NCBI GenBank assembly: GCA_005281725.1
Contig: SSBO01000001.1
Coordinates: forward strand, 1,596,399 to 1,660,398
Direction: 5' to 3'
From: Wuchereria bancrofti
Taxonomy: Eukaryota; Nematoda; Chromadorea; Rhabditida; Onchocercidae
DNA: 64,000 nt
Numbering within the stretch: position 1 is the stretch's first letter; each line of letters starts with the position of its first letter. The position numbers and the translations under genes are program-made. Under the pieces are notes generated by a model, which was not told the origin of the DNA, made no database searches, and saw only the letters and a program-made list of their open reading frames with translations. Shown here in pieces: positions 47,001 to 59,921 of the stretch.

Positions 47001-50000
47001 ACAAACCGATTGGTAATAAAAAGGGACAAAGTGAACGGTGAGAGAAAATGTTTCTTGATAAATCGATCGAAATATAAGCAGAAATTTTCAAATTTCAATA
47101 AAAAAAATGAATGAAAAATTCTTCAAATTATAATACTAAAAATTTATTTGAGTTTTACTTATTTCTTTGAAACAAGCAAAATATTATAAAAAATCATGTT
47201 AATTTTTGATATATATTTTCCAGAAGAATACATCAGGTTTATTGATTTCTTGAATCTAAATTAATTGATAGTTAATAAAATTCTAATAAAAAAAATTTTT
47301 TGCAATTTATAGGTGAAATTTAAAGTTTACAAATGAGATAATCAAAACTGAAAAAAAAAATCAATTGGTATTTATTATAGTTGAAATTGAATGATGACGA
47401 TATTTACTACAGATGTGTAATAAACTTGTTTCAATAATCAGAGCATGGTGTCGGTGTTACGCAAAAAAGCTTTATCAGACAGCAGTATCTTTGACAAATG
47501 ATAGATTAGACTTTTATTCTTTCACCTGCGCGACCAAAAAAAAAAAAAGGCAACAATCCATATCCTTTTTACTTTTTTACTTCTATTAACTACTGTACAC
47601 AAAATGACAGGCGGCACACTTTCCGTAACATCAAAATGATCTATGGATGGAAAGTTATAATTAGAATTATCTCTTTAAAGTGAATATCTCTTACTTTTAA
47701 AGATTGATATCTGAAATAAGTTTGTATGAAGTAGATTAGTGATGGATAATTGGACTGTATTGATAATACTTCTCTTGATATATTACCGCCTGTTACAACA
47801 ATTTATGTAAGCAAGCAATTCATATCTTTATTTACTTATTCATCATCTAATACTTCGAAGAATATTTGATATATGTAGGATGAAAGAAGTAAACAATAGA
47901 ACAACAAAACGTCAAACTGAAACTATTATCTTGCAAAATTTTTTATGGAAAAAAAAATTATCTTTAGAAATAAACCATCCCAAAGTAAACGCATTAGTCA
48001 AAAAATTTTGATAAATTAAAAAATTTATTTAAAGCAAAATATCACTCTATTTTATCATCCTATTATTTGTAAATATTACATCTGAAATTTCGAGTAATAA
48101 AATGTTAGTAATACCATTTTTCTATTTCTAGAAAAACATTCTTTGTAATCAATTTCAAATTCGTCAAATTTCTCCCTCAAATATGATAACCATATCTAAA
48201 TTTATGAACCTGCAAGATACCTTTTCTCAGGACACGATTAGATATCATCAAAAGCCTATGCCGCAACATCGTTTCTGTTTCTGGAGATGGAAAAAAAAGG
48301 CCAATTTTTACGGCCATAAAAAATGTTTTGTTGTCTGATTCGAGGCTAAATAATGACGGCGGCATTTTTATGTTTATTTTACCAGGTCTAGAAAAGAAAG
48401 ATTACAAGTCATTCTTAGAAATATGCATCTAAAAACAATTTAGGAAAGATCCAATCTACCATAGGCATATAAAATTTGATAGGAAAAGAAATTAAAAATT
48501 AATTCTCAAGAGCTTGAGTGAAATATTGAAATGCTAAAAAAAAGGATATGCTGGAATAATTCAAGGTAAAATACAACACAAGTTAAAATTGCAAATTTTC
48601 TCGATCGTCTTCAAATGTTTGGTTCAATTCAAACATTTTGTCAGTTATTAAAAGAAATGTGAGAGGAAAAATTGAAATTCTGTTGTTTAAAAGTCAGCGA
48701 ACCTATAAAATTCTCAATTTGATTAATTTATAGCAAAAATAATGAAAATGGATAAAAAGTGGGATTTGTTTGAGCAGTGTAAATGATGGCAAACTAATTT
48801 AAGCCATGGAAATATTGTAAAAAAAAAGAGAAACACTTAAAAATTGTAAATTTTCAAGACTTTTTCTCATTTTCTTCACGCATATATGCAGTTACTGTAT
48901 ATTTCTGAATTCATTATGATCTAATTCTTGGAACATAATTTAGATAACACTGTAGCAAACACATTTGAAGCAGATGATACTAGCAGTATTAATAGAAATG
49001 AATACAATGGAAATATGAAATCGTTTATCTGAAGAAACCATAAAATAAGATTAAGGTCCCGTACAAAGATATTTTTTATGGATCCATCTCACACCTTACA
49101 TTTTGGCAACACCTGCACATGACCCATGTCAATATTTAAAATTGAATGGACCAATATCTTGACCCTAAAGTCTCACAATCATTTTTCCGAACTTTCCAAT
49201 TTTGAGCGAACTGGTAATTTAGCTTTTATAATGAAATTTTTATAAATAGTTTAAGAGAAATCTTTTCTTTGAAATATTTTAACATGGATCGGATCGAAAA
49301 TTCTTCATATTCTAATGTATTTCAAGTTATCACCGAATTATCACTAAGATTTGTCAATTCCACAATACCTGCAATTCACTTTACAGAATTGTTTGTGAGT
49401 TCATTTGGGGAAGTTAAAGAATCTTTAATTACAGACAGCTTCCAATAATTTCTCCCTTTTCACTTGCCTTTCCCATGATTCAGTGCGATATATACATATA
49501 CACATCATTAGAGATAGAAGGAAAGGAGTAGAATTGAAGTTTAAATTTGCACAGAAGGTAATGAGGATAATAAAAGTCTCAATGACCATGTTCCGAGAGT
49601 TACATCAAAGCAGTACCGCTCATATTACCGCATCTTGTTTCTATTTGCAGTGGACATCTGGATAACTTAGAGCTCCTGTATTTTCTTCACATCGCATCCA
49701 CTCTTTTATATTTAGCAGTCTTTTGAATACGATTAATAAAATTAAGAAAAAAAAACTTGTGGATTTATTAAATTCAATTTGGAGAAATATGAAATTTAAG
49801 TATGCCGAATTGTTTTATGTTACAGCACTATAAAAACAAACTCTGTTTCCGCTCTCTTGTCAACGGCAAATTTTCAGTCGTTAACTATTCCGATGTAGGA
49901 TCAGACTGAATAATAAAGGGAATATTTAAAAATGATGCGACAGTTTTTGAAGTCAAGATTTGTCAATTCAATAATATTACTAAAAATTTAAAGAGTAAGT

Positions 50001-52910
50001 TTTAAAACTGTGATTGTTCTCTAAACTTTATTAGTATCCTAATTTCAGAAGTAATGGGGATTTTTTTCATGCTAGCCACTAATAGACTTATTTGTTTTTA
50101 TATGTGCCAGTTATTATTTTGCACTCCATTGAGTATTACTGCGAAATGCTTTTGGTTTTTGCTCTTACTTATACGATTTATACAGAAAATATTTATACAC
50201 AATAACTGGCAATATGACTGTAAAAATATATATTGCCATTTCCATTCAGTGGAATGATAACCTAAATATTAGCGTGAGTTGCGATAAGAAGAGGTAGTCT
50301 ACGGATAACTGCGCCGTTTATTCATAATAGTATCAACAATAGTGCGGGCGCTTGTTGAAAAATCTTGGTAGTGGTAATATTATGATGTGGTAAGTGAGAT
50401 CATTATTGATTTCAACTTTAAGAAATAATTTTTATTTATTAGTTTGTTCGCAATTTATCAAATTTCAGTCCTTCGCTTTCATTACATCTTGTCATTCATT
50501 GCATGGGGTAGCAATCTATCTTTCGCAATTGTGCAACTATACAATTTTGCTAAACTTATAACCTGTACTAACAGGAACGGTAGCTACCCCTTGCACGACA
50601 GTCAATCGCTCGACCGGTCGGCGACACCCTTTAACTACCCGATTTTTCATCTTCTTTCTCTTTCTTTCTTCATCTCATCTAACATTTCCATCAATGAATC
50701 TTTATACCAATTTCATTGGATAAACCTTTTGAAATCCCTTTTGCTTCCCTATTTCTGTTGCATTTTTCGGATTTCCATTAAAATTGCTTGAATTTCTATG
50801 AATTCATTTTCTCTACCTATTCCAATACAGTTTCTTTATTATTCGTCACATTTAACTCACAATTTTTTCCTGCGCTTTCTCTTTTCTTTTCGTTTCTCCT
50901 CCTCTTCATTTTTCTCTCTCTCTCTTACCCCTTCTTTTCAAGTATTGCTTCTGATTTTGAAGATATTAGTGTTACATGATGAATATTGATGAATAGTAAT
51001 AGGACGGCATAGTATATCCCTATATTATCTTCTTGAACAATTACCCTGTACATATAAGAGAACAGATGAATCGATATCTCACTATGAAAAAGTCGTAAAC
51101 AAGAATGGCCAAAATTAAAAGATAAAAAATTATGTATGAATAAAGAGAAAATGACAAATATAGTCTAATTTAATATTCTGGTCTAGGTGGAATAAAAGTC
51201 GTAAACAAGAATGGCCAAAATTAAAAGATAAAAAATTATGTATGAATAAAGAGAAAATGACAAATATAGTCTAATTTAATATTCTGGTCTAGGTGGAATT
51301 CAGATATCAATAAGAAAATTTTTATTGTTGTTTCGTTATGAACGAATTAGTTTGTAAATATTTTTGAAAGAAGCGTAATCTGATATGATGTACACTTCAT
51401 TTCATAGAATTAAAGAATTATCGCAAATTTTCTAATTTCGAATGGAAAAAACTTTGTTGCGAATGAAAACAAAGTTTCAAAACATTAACACTCGAATGTT
51501 ATAATTCAGCCGAAATAATATTGACATATATATTATTACAAGTTCAAGATATGAAGTTAAAAGTATTTTTTTAACAAGTTAAACAGCGATAGATTCAATC
51601 GTAAATACCGTAAACGACTACGGTATTTACGACTGAATCTCTCATTATTTGACTACTGTAATACAGTCGCCTAATTTTAATCAGTAGTCGAACTGTATCT
51701 AATTATAATGTGTAAGTAATGTACAGTCACAACAAAAAAAGCAAACCTGTTAAACCAGTCATATCGGCTACCATACTCCCTGGATATGGATGCGCACCAA
51801 AGGGATACTGTTGTGGATAACCGTATGCCCATGTGTGTCCAGTGGCTACAGCTGCTGCATGAGCGGCATGAAAATTAGACCCGTAAAAATCTGCTTGGCA
51901 CATCGGATTCATCATATCGAAACCTGAAAGAAAAAGACTTTAAGGAAAACCTTCTCCGGTATCTGCATAACTGAATAATTCGTGATTTCAAAACAATAAT
52001 ATCATTAATTGCCGAAATATATATAACATAAATAAGCGATAATAATGTCATTTTTTATTGCAGTAAGTTAACTCAACAATACTTCTTCTGTTTGCAAAAT
52101 GGAATTGATGAAAAATATTGCAAACTTACCGGTTGCGGTAGATGGTGAAAGAAAAGCAGCTTTGGCGACAGCATTTGGTGATGGTACCCCTGAGGATCCT
52201 AACGATGGCACACAGGATGATACTGAAATAGATCTTATAAAATAAATTTTAATTTTTTTAAAAAATTAAAACTTATCTCTCAAAATATAAAAATTTTTGA
52301 ATTATTGTTACCGGAAGCAGAAGAGACAGATGCAACGTTAGCTGCAACAGCAGCAGCTTGTTGAACAACAGCTTGTTGCGCAGAAAGATGTGCAGCTTGA
52401 GCGGCAGCGGCAGCCTGATGTGAAGATGTCCAGTCATAGCCATATGGATAATGTTGCGAGTGTCCGGCATGGACATGATGCGTACCAGGTAAGTTACTCA
52501 TTACATTCATTACCTGTGATGATGAGGCCGTCGATGAACTGGAATATTTTATGATGTTATAATGAATAAATATAAGAATACAAGATAGCAAAATGGTTCA
52601 GCGATATTTTCCGATTTCAAATATTTTAAAATTTTTATCCATTATTTTTCAAGATTGAATAAATATTAATGCGACACCTTGTAGCAAGTGCAGGCGGAGT
52701 ATTGGTCCTATCATTTTCGTTTGTTGCACTTGATACTGAAATACTTGAGGATGATTCAGCTGTTGCAGCAGCTGTGGTTGCAACTGGAACTACAGAAGCT
52801 GGTGTTACAACATTAGTAGGAGCAAATTTTTGATAAAACGGCTTGTCCATGAAACTTCCGGAGAAGCCGAACGATGCCGGATTGTTGATACCGTTCATCA
52901 CAGAAATCAT
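44015..52910 (-). CDS. Abdominal-B class posterior Hox protein
   Basis: DNA-binding homeodomain factor for posterior patterning. Six exons in phase: 52678-52910, 52312-52538, 52130-52222, 51747-51923, 44411-44592 and 44015-44110, giving 335 aa. The N-terminal half is Ser/Ala/Gln-rich with Ala runs and PYGYDW and [10 protein letters not shown] motifs. The homeodomain (exons 5-6) reads [33 protein letters not shown] and [19 protein letters not shown]. It is preceded by DWTGN, the Abd-B type tryptophan motif. Helix 3 residues (WFQNRRM) are intact. From family recall it is closest to fly Abd-B and nematode php-3/nob-1/egl-5; I cannot tell which, so no symbol is given. Intron 4 is 7,154 bp, and intron 5 splits the homeodomain between WFQ and NRR. 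AATAAA overlaps the stop, so the 3' UTR may be short. MISVMNG is the first in-frame Met of exon 1. Confidence 0.92.
44727..44980. repeat. short direct repeats in the Hox intron
   Basis: AATTAATTTCAAAATTTCAT followed by AGTGAATAC and TATGAAA occurs near 44763 and again near 44933. A shorter GATATTTC(C)AGA...AAAAAAGAAC pair lies just before. Both are inside the 7.15-kb Hox intron. Confidence 0.6.
51088..51299. repeat. perfect 106-bp tandem duplication
   Basis: 51088-51193 and 51194-51299 read identically, from AAAAGTCGTAAACAAG to GGTCTAGGTGGAAT. It lies in the large Hox intron. Identity without drift means the duplication is recent or is an assembly artefact. Confidence 0.9.
51592..51639. repeat. 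21-bp hairpin in the Hox intron
   Basis: Arms 51592-51612 and 51619-51639 are complementary at 20 of 21 positions, around the 6-base loop AACGAC. A second pair, GACTACTG near 51651 and CAGTAGTC near 51682, follows directly. The cluster begins about 110 bases inside the 5' end of the 7.15-kb intron (transcript sense). It could be a miniature foldback element, an RNA stem that affects splicing or a small RNA precursor. Confidence 0.8.
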
Positions 52911-54005
52911 ATCATTGGATAATATAAAAAGCTACACTGCATACAAGGAGGTCTTTTTCCTGGAATTTAAAATGAAATGAAAAATTAAATATAGTGGAAA
53001 GACTCGAGTTGACACAAAAGTTAAGCACAACGAAATTGATTGATTAATTGATTAATTTTTAAATATTTTGTCCCAAAATGATTAAAATTTTCAATCCCCA
53101 GAAAATCAGTCCTTCTTTATCTAGTCAAAAAATGAACAAAATTGTTCCAAAAAAATCTGTTTTTGTTTTTCATTTTGCTACTATTAAAATTATAAAAAAT
53201 TATCGTATCTTACATTTAGCTTTCAAATTATTCTAAGTTAAATAAAATTAGTTTACTGTTTAGAATTTTTCTAACTGCTTTTTTATAAGAAATTTTTTTC
53301 TGCAATAATCCTTAAAAAATTTTGGAAAGAAATGCAAATATCCTAAAGTAATTCTTCACCGTACCACAGTATTACATTTATTTTCTTTTCCTTCTCTTTG
53401 AGTTTCTATCGCGTTTGAAAAAGTCAATGACAAATTACTGTGACAATGTTGCTGGTCGGTCAGCAAATAATATTCAAGAAAAAATCATATCATATCGATG
53501 CAACACCAATGTAGTTTAATTTATTTCATTTAAAAAATTTTTCAAAAACAAATTGCGCTATGTAGAAAAAAACATTGTATTAAATATGTCTTTCACAAAA
53601 AAGAAATCAGTATCCGGACAAATTCTTCTCTATATCATTATAACGGCGAGACTAGTAACTGAAAAAATATCTAATAAAAAAAAAATATCTATTTTGTAAA
53701 CGATTTCGTGGACTGACAAAGTAAAACATTTTCAAAAATGTTTACCATAGGCTCGTACATATTTTCCGGATTGTTTGTCGAAGTTCTTTTGATTTTATTA
53801 AGTGTAGTGATTTAACTTTCAACTTTTTTCCCCAAAAGTATTTCCTATTACTGTACTTCATTATCATCCTTAAGTTATAACGTTGTAATTAATTGAAAAT
53901 AAAAAAATGAAAATGGAACTAGAAGTGTTACTTCTATATTTGAGAAAACCAAACTGTGCGTACGTTTGCCAAACGCTTCTCAAACTTTTAATCAACACCG
54001 ATTTA

Positions 54006-54121
54006 TGTGTGTACAACAGCATACATGTAGACAGACAGACACACACATGCATACGTGTAGGTCATGTACACATACAAACACACACACATGCGTATGCATG
54101 TACATGCATTCATACACACAT
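54006..54121. repeat. CA/CATG-rich microsatellite
   Basis: Imperfect CACACA/CATACA/GCATGC repeat. It generates spurious His/Thr-rich ORFs in several frames. Confidence 0.85.
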
Positions 54122-56437
54122 CGTTTTAACAAATCCGGTTTTCAGCATTAGAACAAATAACGGTAGTTTTTTTATCTTTTTTGTAAAAGATTGAAATATT
54201 TGTTTAAAAAATTGATTAACTATTTTCAAATGACTGAAAAAAATTTTTTTTTAGTCTAACTATCGTTTTATGAGCCGTTACTAAATGGGATTCTATTATT
54301 TGTGACATCTGCATCAAATGACTGATATGACATATCGTTGCAACGTATTATCGTAATCGATGTCAAATTTTCCGCATTACAATATAATGCATGTTAGACA
54401 TCTACCATGTTATCTCATAATGAAGATAGGTTTTCAGATGAAAATTGATCGGTTGGTTGAATTAGATGATTTTGCTCGATTGAATAAGTTGAGATGAAAA
54501 TAAAATTTGACATAAGTAGAAATGCTCTGCTGACTAAATGAAATAGATTTCACTATTATACTGTAGTTAAAAGTTTATTCATTTTTGTGCTTTGTTTAGT
54601 TCATTCCAGAAAAAAATCATGAAAAATGTCCAAGTTTACAATAAAACTGTTTACATATTAAAATTGTTTACAATATTCTGATGCATCATTAATATAATTA
54701 ATGAACATGTTAAATTATCGTATAAAATTTGCTCTCAATTGTGTAGTACTTTTACTATTATATTAACAATTTTATGAAGTTAATATCATCAAGATTTCAT
54801 GATTTGTGAAATAATACTTCTTCCTTTTTGTGCCAGGCATTCATGAAGTGTAATCATCCAGAATTTTCGAAATTTATCAAGCAAACGCTGTTATTTCGTT
54901 ATAGCACAAAAAATTACTCCTTAAATTACTAATTTTTAAACATTACTCATGTCGCTCAGATAGCTTTTTACCACTTGTTATTTGCGCGAAATTGCAGTAG
55001 TAAATAAAAATTAATAGAGTCATAAATTGATTCATAATCAATTTTAAAATAAATCAAAACCATACATAACCTTCTTAATGTGAAAATTTTCATTGTTATT
55101 ATTTAAAGATAAATAAAATTATGATAGTGATATGCTATTTTATGACAAGTATAAATCATGAAAATTATAGGAAAAAACCGAAAGTATTTAGGGAAAAAGG
55201 AGAGAGTGATAAAGAAGAATAGGGACATAAACATTGTAATAGCCAATATTTTGATTGGAACATAAAGCCAACGAATGCTGTTAAGGGCATATAAAATGCT
55301 TATATGATAAATCTATCTGAACTAGTTGATACAATTGTTACAGTTACTGCCGTAGCAGCTGGCTTCTATCATAATCGTTGTTGGAAGAAAATTGCTATTT
55401 TTCATGCTAACTTTTTCCTTAATTGTTGCTTCCTAAATTCTCTTCAAATTTTCAAACTACTAATTGGTAGGTTTTCATTTCATTAATCAATTTATTAATA
55501 TTAATCATTTACAACAATCTATCACTTATATCTGTCTTATTATTTCGTTTTATCAAACCGGTTTTGTGTACTACGGCATAATAATTTTCAAGACTCTCTG
55601 AATGATGTTATTTTACTGAATCTTTTAATAGTGAGAAAATAATGATTACAGTTCTGATTATAGCCACTTATCAATTTTTGGAACATATATGTTTAGCTTC
55701 TTGTCAGTTCAATGATTGATAGCATTGGCAGTATGGCCCAGTTAAAGAACTGATAAATCAAAAATATATTTTGATAAAAATTAAGAATTATTAGACATAG
55801 AATAGTCGTAGAGAAAGTAAATGATCACATCATGGTTTATTTCACGATGATCTCAACATCTCACTAGTTGATGGGATAAAGGTGATGCATTTTTAGATGA
55901 ATCAAATTTCTTTACTTTTTTTCGAATTTTCGCAAGAAGGGACGGAAAAGTTAGATTTGAAGTTTGTGTCGTTTTTGAAATAAAAAAAAATGAATTTTTT
56001 GCAAAATTTTCATACATTAAGTATTTTAAATCATTATCTTTCAAATTATTAAACACATTTCTAATGATATTAAATTTAGCCATATTTACGACAAATTAGC
56101 AAATGATGAACGCACATTAATCATTCAAAATGTTCCAAACACAAGTGTTTCCATAATAACAACAATAAATCTTAACGCTTAATCTACCAATTAACAAACG
56201 ATATTTCAAGGATTTATTTACTTTTTTCCTTTGTTTTTGTTGCTGCTAAAGGGCAAAGAATGAAAAGCTTTAGAATTCACTTCTAAATTATCACTTCGAA
56301 GTACAACCTTATCTTTTTATCACATTCTTTCTCAAATATAGGCCATTAAAGCAATCACATATCAATCATTTTGACATAGTGTATTATTTACACACCTCTC
56401 TATTGGATGTCTAATTATGACGTCTTTATGAATGAAA

Positions 56438-56580
56438 CGCACACACACACACACATGCACAACACATAAACACACATATATACGTGTACATGTATAAATA
56501 TGCATGCACATAGATGCATTTACATATACAGGCACATTGCATACGTGCATGTGCATGTGCAATGTGCATGTGCATGTTAA
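56438..56580. repeat. CA and TGCATG microsatellite
   Basis: (CA)n followed by alternating CATGTGCATGTGCA units. The alternating purine-pyrimidine run can adopt unusual helix forms. It produces spurious Cys/Met-rich ORFs on the - strand. Confidence 0.85.
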
Positions 56581-57977
56581 TAAAAAGTTTAGCATGAACA
56601 TTAGAGAGATGGGTGGTTTGGATGAATATGTCGACAAACAGCAAAGAAATGACAATGGCGATGTGTGAGGCCTGAAATAGGCGTGGCTTCTTATGATAAC
56701 TACAATTGGCTTACCGTTTCCTTCCACCAATCAGACAATGGCAACACCAAATAATTATCAAAATGGGAAAGTTTGGAGTGATAATTATTGTACTAATCAT
56801 GATATTATGTAAATAATAATAATGATGCTATTAATAGTAATGTAAAATGATAAATTTTTTTAGCACGATAAGCGATATTGTGATAAGCGATTTTAATACA
56901 ATATAATAGGTGATATTGATTGTATTATTATAATGTTTATTTGCATCCCATATAAACGAAACATTTGGAGATGGATAAATTAGCAGAAAAAAAGCAAATT
57001 AGTATGAACCAATGTGAAGGATCATTTTTTTTAAGTCGGTCCAAATATGCTAATAACATTTGTTGTGTAGTGCTAAATGTACAACATATTAAATCCTTCT
57101 TCAATTTCTGAAAAATTCATTAATACTATTTAATTCGGTAATTTTTGAGAGCTTTCAGAACTGAGCAAAAATTTTCTTTACAGCTTTTTTTCAAACACAA
57201 TGCATGAAACTTTTTGTGGATGGACCGAATTTATGATAATATTAATTTCATTTTCTTTTTTTGTTATAAATTAGTTAACAAAGATTTTAGAACTTTATAC
57301 AAGAAAAATGCAATTTTCAATTTAATTATGAATAATTTGGCTCTTTTTGAATGTAATGTTCTGGGATGAATTGGAATTTTGCGAAGGAATTTGAAATAAA
57401 TACATCTAAACCTTTAATCAGCTACTGAACAGAAATCTTGCTCGTTCTGATCACCACAATCACATTCTGATCTATCTTTCCTCTAATCCTCAGGCTTAGT
57501 AAAAGTATGAATTTGATCAATAAATTAAAACCACAACCAGAGATTTCTATTTTTTTTCTTCATTTCATTTACAAATATAGCTATCATTTCTATATGAAAA
57601 GCTTTTGATGCAATGATAAAGTATTAATCAAAAAATGCAGGTGAAGAGTGCAACCATTTTTGTTTTTCAATGTTATGTAAAATAACATTGCATAAAACAA
57701 TTTTTAGAAAAAAAAAATAATTCTGTCAAAATTTCCCAAAATCAATGTATGTTCCAAAATTTTCCAAAGTATTTCAGAAATTCCTTTAGAATGAAGAAAT
57801 TAGAATTTTGAAAAAATTTCATAAAGTTGTGTAAATTTTTTTTAAACAAGAAAAAAAAATCATTGCTGCTTCTTCTGCCTGCCCGTTCCTTCGATCATGC
57901 TAATTCAAATATTTATGACAATTACTGATGCAGAATGTCAGAACGCAGCGCGTCTGTATAAAACGTAACTATCCGTC

Positions 57978-58003
57978 AATTCAATTGCATAAGCAATTGA
58001 ATT
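57978..58003. repeat. perfect 11-bp hairpin
   Basis: AATTCAATTGC at 57978-57988 and GCAATTGAATT at 57993-58003 with the 4-base loop ATAA. There is no gene context. Confidence 0.7.
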
Positions 58004-59921
58004 TTACCTTAATTGCTATAGAAATAGGAATTGAGACATCCTGCTTTACTATTTTTCATTGAATTTTGTTAGTATTATTAAAAGTGAAGTAAGAAACGAA
58101 TAGCAAATATTTCTTAGAGAAGACTTTTATTGATGCTTTTATTGAATGAATCATCCAAGCAATATTTAAATCGATCTATTGCTATTTTAATTTGACGCTA
58201 CAATTAGAAATCACTAATGTAAACTGTTCAATAAATGAAATTAAAAAAAAAAAAAGTACGACTTTGCAGACTAACTCTTAACAGTCTAAACTACTAAATT
58301 ATTATTCACGATATTAATTTAATTAATATTAAATTCCTTGCCTTTATAATATGATATTATGATTGTAATTTGAATGAAATAACAGTTTCTTTATGTCATC
58401 AATTAAAACATATAAATGGAAATGATAAGTAATAAAATGAATTCAAAGAAAAGGTATGTAAAATATAATGATGATAAATGAATGAGTAATGAAAGAAGCC
58501 TTGATTGACAATAAAACTGCTCAAATGAATAAATGAATGATATTGGAAGTTAGTAAAACAGCTACTGTTTATCTGATTATTGTTATTGAAAAAAGCAACA
58601 AGGAAAATGAGAGAAGAGGCGGAGAAGATCCTTCGATCCAAAATGCGCAAAAGGCGGGTCCCATCTCTTATAACACTAGTAAAGTTATTGCAACGCCCAA
58701 TGGTAGCAAGAATGAGATAGGGTGGAGTTGAAAGATAATTATGGATTCGAATATTTCAGGAATAGACTGTATTGCTATCATCATTATAATTTGCCGCCGA
58801 GATAGCAATCTTATATAATGTTGTACGAAAAGTTCAAATGAAACCGATTTCCTCACATTTCATTTTATTTCGATTAAATTTGAATTTTGATTTTCTTAGT
58901 TTTGTTTTCCTTACTCTAGGTATATTTCAGAACTTTAAGAATTGAAAAGAAAACAAAAAAAAAGTGAAATATGAGCTTTATATTTATAATACGCGTGTTT
59001 AAAATGTATTATCAAAACAAAGAATTACATGTTTGGCATAATTTGATTTTACATAAATTTGCGATTTCTTAATTTAATGAATGTAAATTTACAAATAGCC
59101 AAACCATATTTCGACATAATTGCGCCTTATATTATAACAAATTGCCCATGAACAGAACCAGCCGATTTAATGCGCAATAAGACAGGAAGTACAGACAAAT
59201 GTATACCATACAGTAAACGGTGAGACCTGTTAAGAACAAGTTACCCTATAGCAACACACTATCTCCATATTATAAAGTTGAATTTTTATGTTAAGTAAGG
59301 TCAAAGTAGAATGAATTGTAGCACTAGCAAAATGAAGGAACAAAATCTCAATGAAATTATTTTACTTATATCCACGTCAACATAGTATTGCTTTTGTCAC
59401 TCGTATTGTCATATTAAATTAATATATATAAACTAGGTAAGTATTTCCTAAAGCAATACATTATTTGTGTGTGGGAAGTGATATAGCATGAAATTTGTTT
59501 CTAGAAGATTCACACAGGTCAACTGATTCAAATAATGAATGTGATGCGATATGGTGGAAGAATGATCAACCTATGGTTAGATGTTAGATTACCTACGGTG
59601 CTAACAGAATAAAAAAACTGTAATTAAAATAATTAATTCTATAAATTAGAAAGTATGTACATACTGTCTGTAGTTTTTGATAATTAGAAGTTGCACAGTG
59701 AAATTGATTTAATTTAAGTACAACTGTAGAAATGATATGAACTCACTTAACTTCTAATTACTGAATCATTTTTGAATCATTTGCGCACGAATAACAATTT
59801 CATTTAAAATTTTTCCTATTCGTTTAATTTTGTATTTGAAATCTCATCAATTCTTTAATTGTTTGAGCAAATAAGACATTTTTTTAGACGCGAATGGCCA
59901 TTTCAGGGATCTATTCCTATG

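Larger units (their letters stand above)
52911..59921. other. 7-kb region upstream of the Hox gene
   Basis: No supported gene. The part just above 52910 must carry the Hox 5' UTR and promoter, with a TGCAG acceptor near 52945 on the - strand. The remainder has CA/GT microsatellites near 54010 and 56440 and short hairpins near 57666 and 57978. Open frames here are short, low-complexity or run across microsatellites. Confidence 0.5.

Noticed and set aside
48177..48365. 62-residue - strand [15 protein letters not shown] in the Hox intron
   Set aside because: It looks mildly coding and could be an alternative exon, but no phase-consistent junction to the homeobox exon was found.
51042..51050. 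TACCCTGTA, matching the start of the miR-10 family, near a Hox gene
   Set aside because: The following bases do not match miR-10 and I find no complementary arm nearby to form a precursor hairpin.
53907..54194. 95-residue ORF across CA repeats
   Set aside because: It is opened by the microsatellite; the composition is repetitive and there are no splice or domain signals.
56362..56730. 122-residue His/Met/Cys-rich - strand ORF
   Set aside because: It is generated by the CA/TGCATG microsatellite.
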